Source: Flectonema sp. DT1601 (Eukaryota; Euglenozoa; Diplonemea; Diplonemida; Diplonemidae). Taken from it: DNA of 64,000 nt. This document shows positions 10,782 through 22,041 of the stretch, piece after piece (position 1 is the first letter of the stretch; each line of letters starts with the position of its first letter). The stretch is from positions 1 to 64,000 of the forward strand of contig OZ025822.1 in assembly GCA_964019425.1 (NCBI GenBank), written 5' to 3'. Under the pieces are notes generated by a model. The model did not search any database. It worked only from the letters and a program-made list of their open reading frames with translations, and was not told the origin of the DNA. Position numbers and translations under genes: made by a program.

Positions 10782-11949
10782 TATTGTTATTTTTGCTTTT
10801 TTTTTTAGTAATCTACTGAAAGAAAAAAAGATTTACTAATATTGCTGAAGTGTTCCAAATGGCGGCAACAATCGTAAAGTAATAAGGAAAAACTGAAAAG
10901 CAGCTTCCATTCCTGAACAGTGCAACATATTCTGTGGTTGTAATTTCCTATAAAATACTATTACTGCTCTATTTGTTAACACTTCCTTTGAACAGCTACG
11001 GATATTAACTTCCCAAGGTTAAGAACTAACAAAAGCAACAAAAACAACCAAAGCCTTGTTATGAGGAACTGTTACGGAAACATATTGCACGTGGCCACTA
11101 ATTATGGTTTTTGTGACCCCCTTTAACTTTAAACAATAAAAAAAACATCAATCGATCCCCAAAATAATAATAGTATATTGATCCAATGAAAAAGTATTAA
11201 AAATTAGTATCGATAAAAAATCCCATATGTGCTGTCGAATATAGGGATTCGGGGGCCACGTACTACAGGTTGAGCGCCCCATGCCCTGTAGCCCGTTACA
11301 GCTTAAAATAGTATTCCTTCACACTTTAAAGGTAAATAAATATTAAAGGAAAATTAAAAAAAGAAAACTATTTTTTCAAAAATAAAGGAAATAAAGAATA
11401 AATTATTTCTGGTTCGTAGCACACTACCAGTGGAGCACATCTCGCAATACTTTGCTGCGAGTGATAATTAACGAGGGGGGTTGTAATCCCAACATACATC
11501 TAATGGTGACTGGTACCAGAGTCCGAAAGATAAACCTGTTCGTATACTTACCTTGTTTTAGTAACAGGGCGGAGACTGAAATGGGATGGTTGGAAGAATA
11601 CGGTATTGCGATGAGGAATACGCACCTGAGTTGATTAGCATTGTCATCTCAGAGAGCATCCAAAGTCGTTTAGCAGAGATGAGATCAATTGGGGTTGGTG
11701 GGGACAATCACTGAGGAAGGTACATGCTATTTTGTTGTTGGCGAAGCGGAGGCTGACTAGATAAAGATTATTTTGCGAGAATAGAGTACCACTTCCGTAT
11801 AAGATTCCAAGATGTGCGACAGCACAGTTGGCAGGGAATACAGACCACGTAGTGGCATTGGCATTGTGTCCTTCTATAAGTGAATCTAATCGAGAGCCTT
11901 ATGAGAGAAGGTTACCCCAGTCACCAGCGGTTCACCCAGAGGAGTTCAG
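10782..11949. other. Upstream region of LRR gene; no gene seen
   Basis: AT-rich intergenic DNA. GTCGAATATAGGGATTCGGGG near 11236 recurs, slightly changed, at about 12752 inside the MITE-like element. A CTACAGG...CCTGTAG stem lies near 11264-11293. Small ORFs such as 11452-11634 (+) show no family signal. Confidence 0.5.
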
Positions 11950-12273
11950 ATGTCTGGTTATAATGTAGTTGAGGGTACTTCTGTTACGGCATCTAATGAT
12001 GCAGCTTCTTCATCTTATGAATGGGTACCTGGACATCCTCCTCCATCATCACAGTCTCGTAATAAATTCTTTAACAACGATTCTATTGACGATGGTTTCA
12101 CTCACGAGAGAGAACGTTATATAAAAGAAGTTTCTCAAGTGTCAGGTGTCCCAGTTGATTCAATTATGACGATAGCATGTCAGAATCATATTAATCAATC
12201 TGACAACATGGGTTCTGTAACACTCAACCTTAGAAGAGGATTACCACCCACCTACATTTTATTAAGGAACTGA
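11950..12273 (+). CDS. Hypothetical 107-residue ORF
   Basis: An ATG-started forward ORF directly before the MITE-like element. It is Ser/Asn-rich at first (ASSSYEWVPGHPPPSSQ) and then has a short charged stretch (FTHERERYIKEVSQVSG). I recognise no family, signal peptide or membrane segment. It is the only plausible plus-strand gene in the window, and the direction is against all other genes. It may be spurious, or a leftover of a mobile element or pseudogene. Confidence 0.25.
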   Translation: MSGYNVVEGTSVTASNDAASSSYEWVPGHPPPSSQSRNKFFNNDSIDDGFTHERERYIKEVSQVSGVPVDSIMTIACQNHINQSDNMGSVTLNLRRGLPPTYILLRN

Positions 12274-12352
12274 ATTGGTCTTCCTTTCCGAGAATTATAG
12301 CACTCAACCTATACAGGCTATGTCGATTCCTTGTTCTTTTTTTTAACATAAA

Positions 12353-13113
12353 TCATAGATGGAAGTGCCCTACAATTTGGAGGGCGTGTAGGGCGCTTGT
12401 AGGGCGCTTTTAATATAAATATTATTTTGGAGGGCGCTTTTTTTTACCTTTTTTATTACTATAAGACAGCTAAATTGACGTCGACTTACACTGACGCACA
12501 AGTATTTTGACGCAGAAGCCAAAAAAAATTTTTGACATGCTTGGCAGTCTTTCGAAAAAGAGAAAAAAGGGTGTCACGGGGTTCGAACCCGAGACCTCCA
12601 GGTCATGGTTCGGAGGTCAACAATGGCAAAAACAATGGGCCACTCCTTGAGAGCTTCCGGAGCCTGCTGCAATCCCTGAAGCTGAAACTCATTTCAGTGG
12701 ACGATGCATCCCAGATCTACAAGGAGCTGATTAGCCCGCAGAATGCACCGAGTCGAATATAGAGGGATTCGAGGAGGGAGAGTGCGTTCTTGCTAACCTG
12801 TTAATAGGCCGGTCTTCACGGTACCTTGTGAGAAAAAAAAGAAGTTTACTGGTGGCAAGTAAACTGATATCCCAGAGACGCATTTGATCGGGCGAACCGG
12901 AGAAAAGTCAAATAAGATGCGATTCGACCCTCGCTGAGGGCAGGGGTGTGTCAAAATGAGCTCGGCATTATATTAAATTTAATTAAAAAAGCGCCCTACG
13001 CGACCTCCAGCGCCCTATTTTGGCCCTACAATGGCCCTATTTTGGCCCTACAAATTTTTGTGGCTGATTTTCACCAGGCGCCCTCCAAATTTGGAGGGCA
13101 CTTCCATCTATGA
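12353..13113. mobile_element. MITE-like non-autonomous DNA transposon
   Basis: The left end TCATAGATGGAAGTGCCCT and the complement of the right end are identical for about 19 bp, and similarity goes on through a TTTGGAGGGCGC segment. TAAA flanks both outer edges (12349-12352 and 13114-13117), a candidate 4-bp target duplication. The 761-bp interior has no transposase. Subterminal regions are rich in short repeats of AGGGCGC / GCCCTA, also typical of such elements. Part of the interior (12530-12760) has higher G+C and carries a tRNA-like T arm. Confidence 0.65.
12567..12640 (-). other. tRNA-like 3' half (degenerate)
   Basis: On the minus strand, GACCTGGAGGTC followed by TCGGGTTCGAACCCCG and a T-rich stretch looks like the variable region, T arm and 3' end of a tRNA followed by a Pol III terminator. 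The anticodon stem does not close with a 7-nt loop and no proper D arm is seen, so it is not a working tRNA. It may be a captured tRNA fragment or a SINE head within the DNA transposon. Confidence 0.35.
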
Positions 13114-15813
13114 TAAATTCCCCTTTTGACAGTTTTTTACAAGACGGGACCTTTTTCAATTAAATATTTCGCGTAAGGTAGTGACTTACACCCACGAAGC
13201 CATTGTATGAAATGGAATAAGTTAAGGTAAGATACTTAAATACTGGTTAGTTGGGAATATTGGTTAATTCAAAAAGTTTTATAGAAGGTTGCAACGCGAT
13301 CGTCGATTTCCTAGTAAAGGGGACAATAATAATAACGTAGATCAAATAATAAATAAGACTAATTTCTGAAATCTACTGTAACAAAGTGGTCCTGACGATC
13401 GCCGACACCGATTCAACTACGGATCGGCGCTATTTTCCCTGGTGCTTGAGAATGCTGCAAATTACCGAAACAGATTTAATAGAAACTGTAGCTTTAGAAT
13501 CGTACTGTACTTTTTTTTTTTTTTTTTTTAGCAAAATACAAACTGATGACTACAAGGAGTCTGGGTAGCCCGCATCAGTAAGGACCTAATCGCGAAGATT
13601 GTAGTTTCATAGTATTGGCTGGAAGTGATCGACTTCCAGCTCCCACCTTGCCCAGAGGCTAACAAGTTGTAAACAACTAAAGAAAATAAAAGAGAAATGA
13701 TGGGAAGGTGAAAAAATAAAAAATCTTCTTTCTTTCATACATCCTTCTTTATAATACGACCACGTGTGCCACATGCCCACTCCACGAATGAAAGTAGAAA
13801 ACCCCGGAACAGTAAGAGGATCGTTCACCCCCAGTTGTCCAAAGCATTATAATTGTACTGTGGGCTTACCGAAAAGCTTTAGAAAAGTACTACAAAAAAT
13901 TGGGAAGCACATAGCCATATCACTCAGCAAGAAATGAAAACCAAAAGGATCAGGCAAGATGACAGTCACTAGCATGTGGTTTCTTCCCGGCATTAAAAAA
14001 AAAAATTTCAGAAAATTTTTGAAATGTCCAAAAATGGTTATAATTATATTGTTTTGAAAACTTAACCATAGAAAGACAAACACTAGGAAGGGGGACTTGG
14101 ATAAGTAAATCACGGTTAAGGTTAACACGCAACAAATCAGACACATGAATCATCATAACTGGAATCCGTCCACATAATCGCATGCTTCAAATAAACTACC
14201 AGAGAACGAATTCTATCAAGTTAAATTGACCCGTGACCACGCACTCAGTGCGACTTCCTTCCGACCCTCAAGTCCAAGTTTCCCTTTTTTGGGCAGGGTA
14301 ACCCAGTTTGAAGCAGTGAAAACTCAATTTTTTTGCAGAAAGATTTTTTTGAAAAAAGCAACAACAGCAAACTAATCTTTTTTTTCTTGCAGCAGAACAA
14401 CGTGTAGGGACTTCATGAATATTACATTTGTAACCTGAACAAGAAATATAAATAAGGAAAATAACATCACAGAAAACAGAAAACCTCTGTTGATGCGGAT
14501 TTTCAATGCAGGTCAATCAAAAAACAAGGATCTTTTTTTTTTTTTTTTTTTGAAAACCAACCCCAACGAACTGAAAACAAGAAATACAGCAAAAAAGCAA
14601 CGAAAAGGGAAAAATATAAAAAGACACAACTATTGAGTAACAAAACGAAAACAATGCTTTGGGTGGGGTGGGAATTGAATCGAGGCGTAGTAGCACTTCG
14701 GTTGTTTGACTTGGTGTGATTGGTTGCCGAGGTATTAAATCCAACTCGGCATGTCACTTTCATGTTATACGAGAATTAACTACAAACTTTACAATAAACT
14801 TCCAACCACCGACTCAAATAAACACAAAGAAGCGGTCTCCCAAAGGAAGATGTGAGAAAAGTTCCGTTGCCGAGAGGCAGTTGATCAGAAAGGTTTCTGA
14901 GACTGCACACTTTCACGAATGAGGCGAAATGAGCGAAAGGATTCAAACAAAAAAACACAAATAGTCGCGGCTCTTGTCCGATTGCAAGGCAGTCATGAAA
15001 TAAAACAAAAAACTGACTTTACCATAATAATTAGCATGTTGACTGCTCTTTCTTAAATAAGCTCCAGGAATCGAGTTTTAAATAGGACTTCTCCTTTATC
15101 AACACTCAGAGAAATATATTCGCGGTTGTGATGTGAATAGCTTCACGACAGTTAAGTCGCTTTATCAGAAGACACTATCCAAAGACACTTCTGTAAAAGA
15201 AGATATAAATAGAAGCAATTTCTTCTGCTTGCATAACAACAACAAACTCACGGAACAGAAAGAAAAACGAGACAACATGACTAGCGAGTTGTCATAACAA
15301 AAAAAAACAAAAATGAAAAATAAAAATAACAAAACAAAACAATTCAGAATACACCTCTTACCCATCCAAGAGGGAACACCTTCCTCACCAAAGACTTTGT
15401 TTACTTAAAATAGAGGGACATAATAGGGTTTCAGCTCTACTAATACATGCCGATAAAGGGACGTCCACAACAAATCGAAGAACATGAACAAAATAAGAGC
15501 CAGTTTTCTCTAAATAATTGGTTCATCTTCCACTGACAATACGTTGACGTACTTACATAGAAAATACGATTTCGTGGTGTCTATATTTATACAAGACTAC
15601 GTCAGTTCGTATTCCAGGACAGTTCAGTACACAGCTCGCAATGGGGCCATTCAATTGAATGGAACGAGGGAGAGTGGGAGAGATCTCATTCGCATTTTAG
15701 TTGTTGCAGACTTCACAGCTACAATGAAAAGTTTAATTAAATAAGCCTAACTATAGTTTTAGATTCTCAAAATAAATTGAACTTCTCAGTTGTGTGCATA
15801 ATTGCATACCGAG
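13114..15813. other. Long intergenic stretch, no gene seen
   Basis: AT-rich DNA with A/T homopolymers (13510-13529, 14531-14550). It holds one dispersed-repeat copy at 13529-13576 and a possible degenerate tRNA-like region near 14660-14750 (minus strand GATTCAATTCCC as a B-box-like site). Short ORFs here are low-complexity and none has a family signal. Confidence 0.5.
13510..13576 (-). repeat. Dispersed repeat family D, copy 1 with A tail
   Basis: On the minus strand, GATGCGGGCTACCCAGACTC and what follows match 55737-55766 with few differences. This copy continues about 30 bp into a run of about 20 A, as a retroposed 3' end would. Confidence 0.5.
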
Positions 15814-18800
15814 TTAGTCTTCATACTCTAACGCAGCATCGAAAGAACTCCTTCCACCTGGGCTATTGAATTGGAGATTTGAAGGTCGTTTCATAGGAGT
15901 TGCAGTAGGCTTGGAGGACTGAGCCAATCGGTCCCACGGGACAACTGACTTGGCAGATTTGCTATGTGGCGATTGGTGAGTAAGATGAAGAGGAGAATGA
16001 AATGATGATCGCTGACCTTCAGGGTTGCTGTCACGAACTTCGACGGCAGTGAATGGTTTGAAAACTTTCGTTGGTGATCTCAAGAATGATAAAGTCTGTG
16101 GGGGATTTGCACCATCCCGACTTTCTTCCTCCTCGTCTTCAGAAGGAAGTTCTGCTTCGGCCTCACGAAGTGCTTTTCTGGTTTTTATATGTCTTTTCCA
16201 AGTTAATAATATCCTTCGAACACACCAAGCATGTGCGACGGTGAATGAATCGTCAGTCAGCCTGACTACAGATAAATGAGACAACTCAAAGGCTTGGTCT
16301 AGATTGATGCTGTACACATGACGAGCAAGAGCATGTATAACATCCGGGTAGTGAATTGTCATCTCTCGACTAACAGGAATGTTGAGATCTTTCAGAAGAC
16401 GAAGCCAAACCCCTCCTCCCTGACCTTCAATACCCAAGGGTGGTGGAGTATTTCCTAATAAATCTAAGAAACTGTGAACATCCATCTCATCGTTGCTATG
16501 AGGTGAAAAGAAAGTGACCTCCAGCCAGTTTCTTCTGAATGATTTGAAAGCCTGAACCAATTCATCATTTGAGAGAACCTGATCAGCATCTTGAAAGGCT
16601 TCAATAACGACTGCAACGAATAGGTTAACCATTAGAAATGATACAATAATCATAAACAGAACGAAGTAGAGAATCGCCCACTCAGATCCACAATCTGGCA
16701 TCTTGCAGAATGGAGGAGTCACACGACATCCCTGCATTACATAAATCCATAATTCTCCGGTAGAGACTTGGAATAGAGCTAAAAAAGCCTCTCCAAGATT
16801 TCTAAAATTTATATTATGAGACAGGTTAGGATTCAGACCAAGATCCAGCTCACCAAACAGTGCGACTCCAACGACACCAAAGACAAAGAAGACGCAAGTT
16901 AACAGCAAAGCGATGTTAAACAATGGAGGGAGAGCATAAAGCAGAGCTGAAAACATCTTATTCAGACCTTTCGACATGTGGAATAGTCGGAGAACGCGGG
17001 CAATTCGTAGAACACGAAAGACAGTGAGAGAAGTGTCAACAATAAGTCCCACAAGTGAAATAACGAGCACGAAAAAGTCAAATCGATTCCAGTGATCGCT
17101 GAAGTACCCCGAAGCAGTGTGAGCGAAGACTTTGACTACCGCTTCAAGTATATAGAATCCAACAAAGAGGTAGTTCATAACTTTAAAAAAGTCTTTATAT
17201 TTATCACTTTCATTCGCATGCTGCGTACACAACAGAAGCAGGTTGAGAAGAATAGCAGCAGCCACTACCTTCTCGAATACGTCAGACTCCACTACTTGAT
17301 AGAAAGTATTTCTCCATGATTCCTTTGGCGATGGTATAAAAGTCATGTTATCACCAACAAGGAGTTGTTGTGAGCGAACCCACTTTCGCTGTCCTTCAGT
17401 CAGAAGTTTGTGATGAATAGATTTGAATCGCTGTTTGTCTTGCTGCCATCCGGAAAACTGAACTTTGTTATCTTCGAATTCCGCAACTTGAACGAATCTC
17501 GCTTCGTGATATGACGAGAAGGAACTGATTAAGATACTAATTATTAAATTCAGTCCAAGAAATGAAGCTATTACGATAAATGATATGTAGTACAGTACTA
17601 CCCATTCATTGTGGCCTTCTCGGGGACCTTCTGTCTCACTGACAGCATCCACAGTGTTAAACATTATTGAAACCCACTCTTCTGACAGACCTATTTTTAG
17701 CAACGTGAATATAGAATGAAAGAAGTTGTCGTAGTTGTGCTCCAATGAAGTCCAATGCTGTCCTGGTATTGCTGTGCAGTTTTCTTTTGTTACGATACTT
17801 GGATCTGTACAATCAACCATAATACCTTTAAAGAGTTGGACGCCCATTATCCCAAACAACGTAAATGAAAATCCACAAATTACCAAACCGTTTAAGACTG
17901 ACGGGATCGCACCGACTGCAGCGTATAAAACAACTTTCACGTTTTGAGATCGAGTTGCAAGGCGAAAGACTCTGAACGATCGAAACAACGTAAAGAACGA
18001 AATGAATAATCCAAAAATAGATGTGATCACTACAAAGCAATCAACATCATTCCACAAGTCTTTGAGATACGCGTACTCCGTTTGGTAAATACCAAATACT
18101 ATCATCTTCGCTAACATTTCTGCAATAAAAATAACCGTCACTACGACATCAGTCCAAAAGAACAAGTGGTGAAGATGACTTGTTGAAGGGCTCTCCATGG
18201 CTAGGAAGAATAAGTTGATCACGATAACACAAACGATAAAAATATCGAAAAACCGACTTGTAACAACTGGAGTCAAGAATGTTCTAACAGGGTTGTCCGC
18301 AGTAAAGAGGTTACAAGTACTCAAACCAAAGAAAGTAACGTCAATAACAGGTTCCGCTTCAGATATGTCATCGCTACTTTCTGACTCGTTTTGATCAACA
18401 TTAATAGATTGATGAGGAGAGGCGGTGGCCTTCTTTCGTTTTTGTCCTCTGAATTTCAAGTCAATCACCGAAGTACTTTTATCCTGAGTACGTGGCGACA
18501 GCAGTCCTTTTTCAGATCTCGGAGAATGAGTTGTTGGATCATCCTCAGTTCCTTCATCATCAGTTTCACGGTCTGGATGAGTCTCTTCTTTCTTCATCAC
18601 ACTCAGAGTGTTTGCCGCTTCCTGCATTTCTAACCTCTGAATTCGTTTCTTTTCTAGTAATGCCATGGCTTCCTTATCAGTAACGTTGAGGAGTGCTGCC
18701 TCACGATCTTTGTGAAAGTTATCAATAATAATTGCGATAAAAAGATTTAATATAATGTACCTCCCAATCACAAACAAGGAGATGAAGTAAATTGAAGACA

Positions 18801-21800
18801 CCCAAGTAGTCTGTCCCATAGTAACTGCCATGATACGAGACCAACCTTCACCAGTAATAACAACGAAGACGGTTAGTAAAGAAGACCAGAGAGTTCCGAA
18901 GTCCAGACGTTCACCCGGTGGCCTAGTCTCTTTACCAAAAAGTTGCATTCCCATAACTGCGTAGATGAAAACGATAAGAAGCAATACGAGGGATAAATAT
19001 CCGACTGATACCAGAGACCCAACAACAATTTGAATTGTTTTGCGCAGCAAGTTCCAACGCCTTCCGAGACGCAGCACTCTCGCAACTCTGAGGAGACGGA
19101 AAATTGATGCCACTCCAGAACCTCCATTCTTTGAGTAAGACCAATATATAATAGTTTGAGGCATTCCAATTGCTACGAGTACGGCGTCGATCTTATTGTA
19201 GTTGTCTTTTAGTGTCAGTAGGACTCCAAGACCAATGAATTTCATTGTAATTTCAACAGTGAAAAACACTGTACATATCGTGTTAATGATCTCAATTACT
19301 AAAACCATATCGTCGTGAATCCCAGCATGATCAACTGCTAGAGCTACAACGTTCATTATGGTTAGAATTAACATCAACAATTCATAAGTTGGATGGAGCA
19401 CCAGTTCTCTTATCTTTTTTTGACATCCGTGATTCAACAATTCAGTTATTTCAGTGTTTGGAAGATGAAATGTTATCCCCTCTCTCTCCGCTAACAACTC
19501 AGCACACTCACGACTTGACTGCCCTCTAAAGTAGACCAGATTACCTTTCTTAGCAAACCCTCCGTAACCTTTATCTAAACAATACCTTCTGCACACAGCG
19601 ATGCTGTAAAAAGGTGTAGTCTCGATGTCGTGTCCGTGGTAGGCGTCGTGATTTTTAAATATCCACCACGTTGATAGTAAGTAAAGAGTAACACCAGGTT
19701 CTCGTTTAAGTGACGGTCTCATTTTGTCAGGTTTCTTGTTAGAGAAATAGGCAACTCCGTTTATAATGGCGAAGGCTGTGAGATCTTGATCGATGCACAT
19801 CTTTTTACATTTTCGGATATCTGCAACTTCTGCGCACGGTGTTGAAAACGAACAAGACTGCGCTGAGAAACATAAAACATCGTACTTCTTGTCCCAGTGA
19901 TATCGGCTCTGGGGTTTAAGACCATCACCAAGGGGTCCGTTTTCCAAATTTGTCGGCTGATTCTCATCTGACGCATCAGATCCTTCAAATTCATCCAACT
20001 CACTCAGTAAAGAATCGCAATCAGATTCTTCTCTTGAAGGGATACCCGACAGGACTTCATCAATACAATTTATTACTTCATTTCTAAGATCACTTAACTG
20101 ATCTGTTTGAGCTCTCATCTTAGTAAGCAGCTGATCATTTGGCATTCCATAGGGAGGGGAATGTGATCTTATTGTGTCTTCTCTTCGATCGAAAGCAGAC
20201 ACTGGTGTATGACATCGCTTCTTTACACCAATTAGACATCCTCTCCTTTGCATAAAAGGACCGTACTCATCATCACTACCACTGCTACTTGAACTAGTGC
20301 ACTCCGTCATCATTTCACAGTTTGGGATTTGGATCATTCGAGGAGTTGGAAGATCATCAATTATTGACTTCTCTCGTCTTCTGCGAGACATTCTGTCAAT
20401 TCTTTCTTTTTGTGAAATATTTAAATATTTTTGAGAACTACTAAATCCTCTGTGAAAACTATTTAGATTCGAAGTATGAGATCTACTCGACCGATTTGAT
20501 CGATTTGAATTCCTCGACATGCTCAAAGATGATGCGAGACCTCCATGTGATTGGGTAGCCGAAAGTAGATTGTTGTAAGCTGGTGATTGTCTTGCGGACC
20601 TAAGAATCAACGCTCCTTTGTTACGAAGAACTACACTGTACGGAAGAAATGATGTCGAGTTGCCTTGATTGGTATCAGCAGTCTTTGCAGAAACAGCAGA
20701 CGTAATATTCTCTGGATTTGACGCCTCTTCATCGCTGCTTTCAGTGCTGACGACTGAGATGTGATCTTTATACCTTACCGTTTGCATTAACTTGTGTTTG
20801 TTATCGCTGCTGTCTGTATCATTACCAACTCCTCCTCTTCGAATCCTTCTTCTCGACTTCAACGGCGGAAGAGCTTCTGGTCGCTCTGTTCCTCTTTTCA
20901 TCAATGCAACCACTGCGTGGATTTTGATGTCTTTTTCTTGTTGCAATTCCTCGTCCTTTACGAGTCCTTCGTGAGCCGTAAATAGCGAAGTCAGTACCGC
21001 TAAGAACAGGTTAACAGCAAAATAAGCTCCAATAATTACGAGCACAAAGAAATATAACCAGGTAATGTGCATGTGAGTGTTTTGTACATTCCACATGTCA
21101 AAAGGCCAGTCGTCGAGAGAGACAACTTTGAAGACTAAGATTAATGCTGACCCAATGTGATCGTAATTAATGTTTTTAATTTCATATTGCGAACGGTCAA
21201 CCATACAAGTTGCGTTTGGGGTAGTGCAAGACCTGCCGTATTTCCATTCACTGCAACCCAAGGATTCACTCTCGATGAGGATACCACGGTTATCATAGCA
21301 TCTTCTATGAAGTGTATGTGACCAAAGCTGAACACCAACAATAGCAAAGATCACCAACAGCAGAGTTAGCAGTAAGAACACATCCGCAAGGAGCGGAAGA
21401 GCGTGCGCGAGTGTTTCAATGATAGCTTTCATGCCTCTGACCTTTGAAACTGTTCGTAACGGTCGTAAGATCCTCAGCAATCGCAGAGATGACAAATTAG
21501 CCGCCTGATTTCCGCCGCTTAATATTAAAAAGAACATATCTACCAGACCTACAATTACAACAGTGAGATCTAACCAATTCCAGGCATTTGAAAGGTAAGA
21601 CGTTTTGTGTCCCCACATTCCTAGAGCCATTATTTTTATTGCTGCTTCAATTGTGAAACAGATTACGAAGAATATCTCCGCCACAGTCAGAAAACTTTGA
21701 ATTTCATCGTTATCTTCATAGTTTGGAGCATCCATGGCCAACGTGATTGCATTTAAAATGACGAGTGTTAATGTGATGCCTTCAAACCATTTGGAGAAAA

Positions 21801-22041
21801 CAACCTCACGAAGCTTCTTTCGAAAGAGATCATCAGGTTCAATACAAAAACAACTTCTACCGAAGCTATCTTGTTCAGCAAGACGTGAATTCAGACAATG
21901 AACAGCAACTGCTCTTGCAGCAAGTCCTAATACGACCTTCTTCCGAGGCTGTTCTGCTACCATCGAATCACCGTACTGATCGTCTTCATCATCAGAGATC
22001 GAAGACCCTCCAGACGACGTCGCGTCATCAGTTTCTGACAT
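15814..22041 (-). CDS. Four-domain voltage-gated cation channel, Ca-type
   Basis: 2,075 residues, start ATG at 22041. Four homologous 6-TM domains are visible, at about residues 75-365, 880-1135, 1250-1545 and 1580-1835. S4 segments include LRLLRILRPLRTV (I) and FRVLRIARVLRLF (IV). The pore residue two before the conserved Trp is D310 (SLDDW), E1065 (TGEGW), E1454 (SEEW) and E1763 (TGELW). A D/E/E/E ring resembles the EEEE ring of calcium channels rather than the DEKA of sodium channels or EEKE of NALCN, so Ca2+ selectivity is likely (inference). The I-II linker holds a Cys-rich region, C724-C846, with two tandem modules resembling PAN/apple folds. The C-terminus has a basic IQ-like helix (about 1940-1965). 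Likely plasma or flagellar membrane. Intronless. Confidence 0.93.
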   Translation of the reverse strand: MSETDDATSSGGSSISDDEDDQYGDSMVAEQPRKKVVLGLAARAVAVHCLNSRLAEQDSFGRSCFCIEPDDLFRKKLREVVFSKWFEGITLTLVILNAITLAMDAPNYEDNDEIQSFLTVAEIFFVICFTIEAAIKIMALGMWGHKTSYLSNAWNWLDLTVVIVGLVDMFFLILSGGNQAANLSSLRLLRILRPLRTVSKVRGMKAIIETLAHALPLLADVFLLLTLLLVIFAIVGVQLWSHTLHRRCYDNRGILIESESLGCSEWKYGRSCTTPNATCMVDRSQYEIKNINYDHIGSALILVFKVVSLDDWPFDMWNVQNTHMHITWLYFFVLVIIGAYFAVNLFLAVLTSLFTAHEGLVKDEELQQEKDIKIHAVVALMKRGTERPEALPPLKSRRRIRRGGVGNDTDSSDNKHKLMQTVRYKDHISVVSTESSDEEASNPENITSAVSAKTADTNQGNSTSFLPYSVVLRNKGALILRSARQSPAYNNLLSATQSHGGLASSLSMSRNSNRSNRSSRSHTSNLNSFHRGFSSSQKYLNISQKERIDRMSRRRREKSIIDDLPTPRMIQIPNCEMMTECTSSSSSGSDDEYGPFMQRRGCLIGVKKRCHTPVSAFDRREDTIRSHSPPYGMPNDQLLTKMRAQTDQLSDLRNEVINCIDEVLSGIPSREESDCDSLLSELDEFEGSDASDENQPTNLENGPLGDGLKPQSRYHWDKKYDVLCFSAQSCSFSTPCAEVADIRKCKKMCIDQDLTAFAIINGVAYFSNKKPDKMRPSLKREPGVTLYLLSTWWIFKNHDAYHGHDIETTPFYSIAVCRRYCLDKGYGGFAKKGNLVYFRGQSSRECAELLAEREGITFHLPNTEITELLNHGCQKKIRELVLHPTYELLMLILTIMNVVALAVDHAGIHDDMVLVIEIINTICTVFFTVEITMKFIGLGVLLTLKDNYNKIDAVLVAIGMPQTIIYWSYSKNGGSGVASIFRLLRVARVLRLGRRWNLLRKTIQIVVGSLVSVGYLSLVLLLIVFIYAVMGMQLFGKETRPPGERLDFGTLWSSLLTVFVVITGEGWSRIMAVTMGQTTWVSSIYFISLFVIGRYIILNLFIAIIIDNFHKDREAALLNVTDKEAMALLEKKRIQRLEMQEAANTLSVMKKEETHPDRETDDEGTEDDPTTHSPRSEKGLLSPRTQDKSTSVIDLKFRGQKRKKATASPHQSINVDQNESESSDDISEAEPVIDVTFFGLSTCNLFTADNPVRTFLTPVVTSRFFDIFIVCVIVINLFFLAMESPSTSHLHHLFFWTDVVVTVIFIAEMLAKMIVFGIYQTEYAYLKDLWNDVDCFVVITSIFGLFISFFTLFRSFRVFRLATRSQNVKVVLYAAVGAIPSVLNGLVICGFSFTLFGIMGVQLFKGIMVDCTDPSIVTKENCTAIPGQHWTSLEHNYDNFFHSIFTLLKIGLSEEWVSIMFNTVDAVSETEGPREGHNEWVVLYYISFIVIASFLGLNLIISILISSFSSYHEARFVQVAEFEDNKVQFSGWQQDKQRFKSIHHKLLTEGQRKWVRSQQLLVGDNMTFIPSPKESWRNTFYQVVESDVFEKVVAAAILLNLLLLCTQHANESDKYKDFFKVMNYLFVGFYILEAVVKVFAHTASGYFSDHWNRFDFFVLVISLVGLIVDTSLTVFRVLRIARVLRLFHMSKGLNKMFSALLYALPPLFNIALLLTCVFFVFGVVGVALFGELDLGLNPNLSHNINFRNLGEAFLALFQVSTGELWIYVMQGCRVTPPFCKMPDCGSEWAILYFVLFMIIVSFLMVNLFVAVVIEAFQDADQVLSNDELVQAFKSFRRNWLEVTFFSPHSNDEMDVHSFLDLLGNTPPPLGIEGQGGGVWLRLLKDLNIPVSREMTIHYPDVIHALARHVYSINLDQAFELSHLSVVRLTDDSFTVAHAWCVRRILLTWKRHIKTRKALREAEAELPSEDEEEESRDGANPPQTLSFLRSPTKVFKPFTAVEVRDSNPEGQRSSFHSPLHLTHQSPHSKSAKSVVPWDRLAQSSKPTATPMKRPSNLQFNSPGGRSSFDAALEYED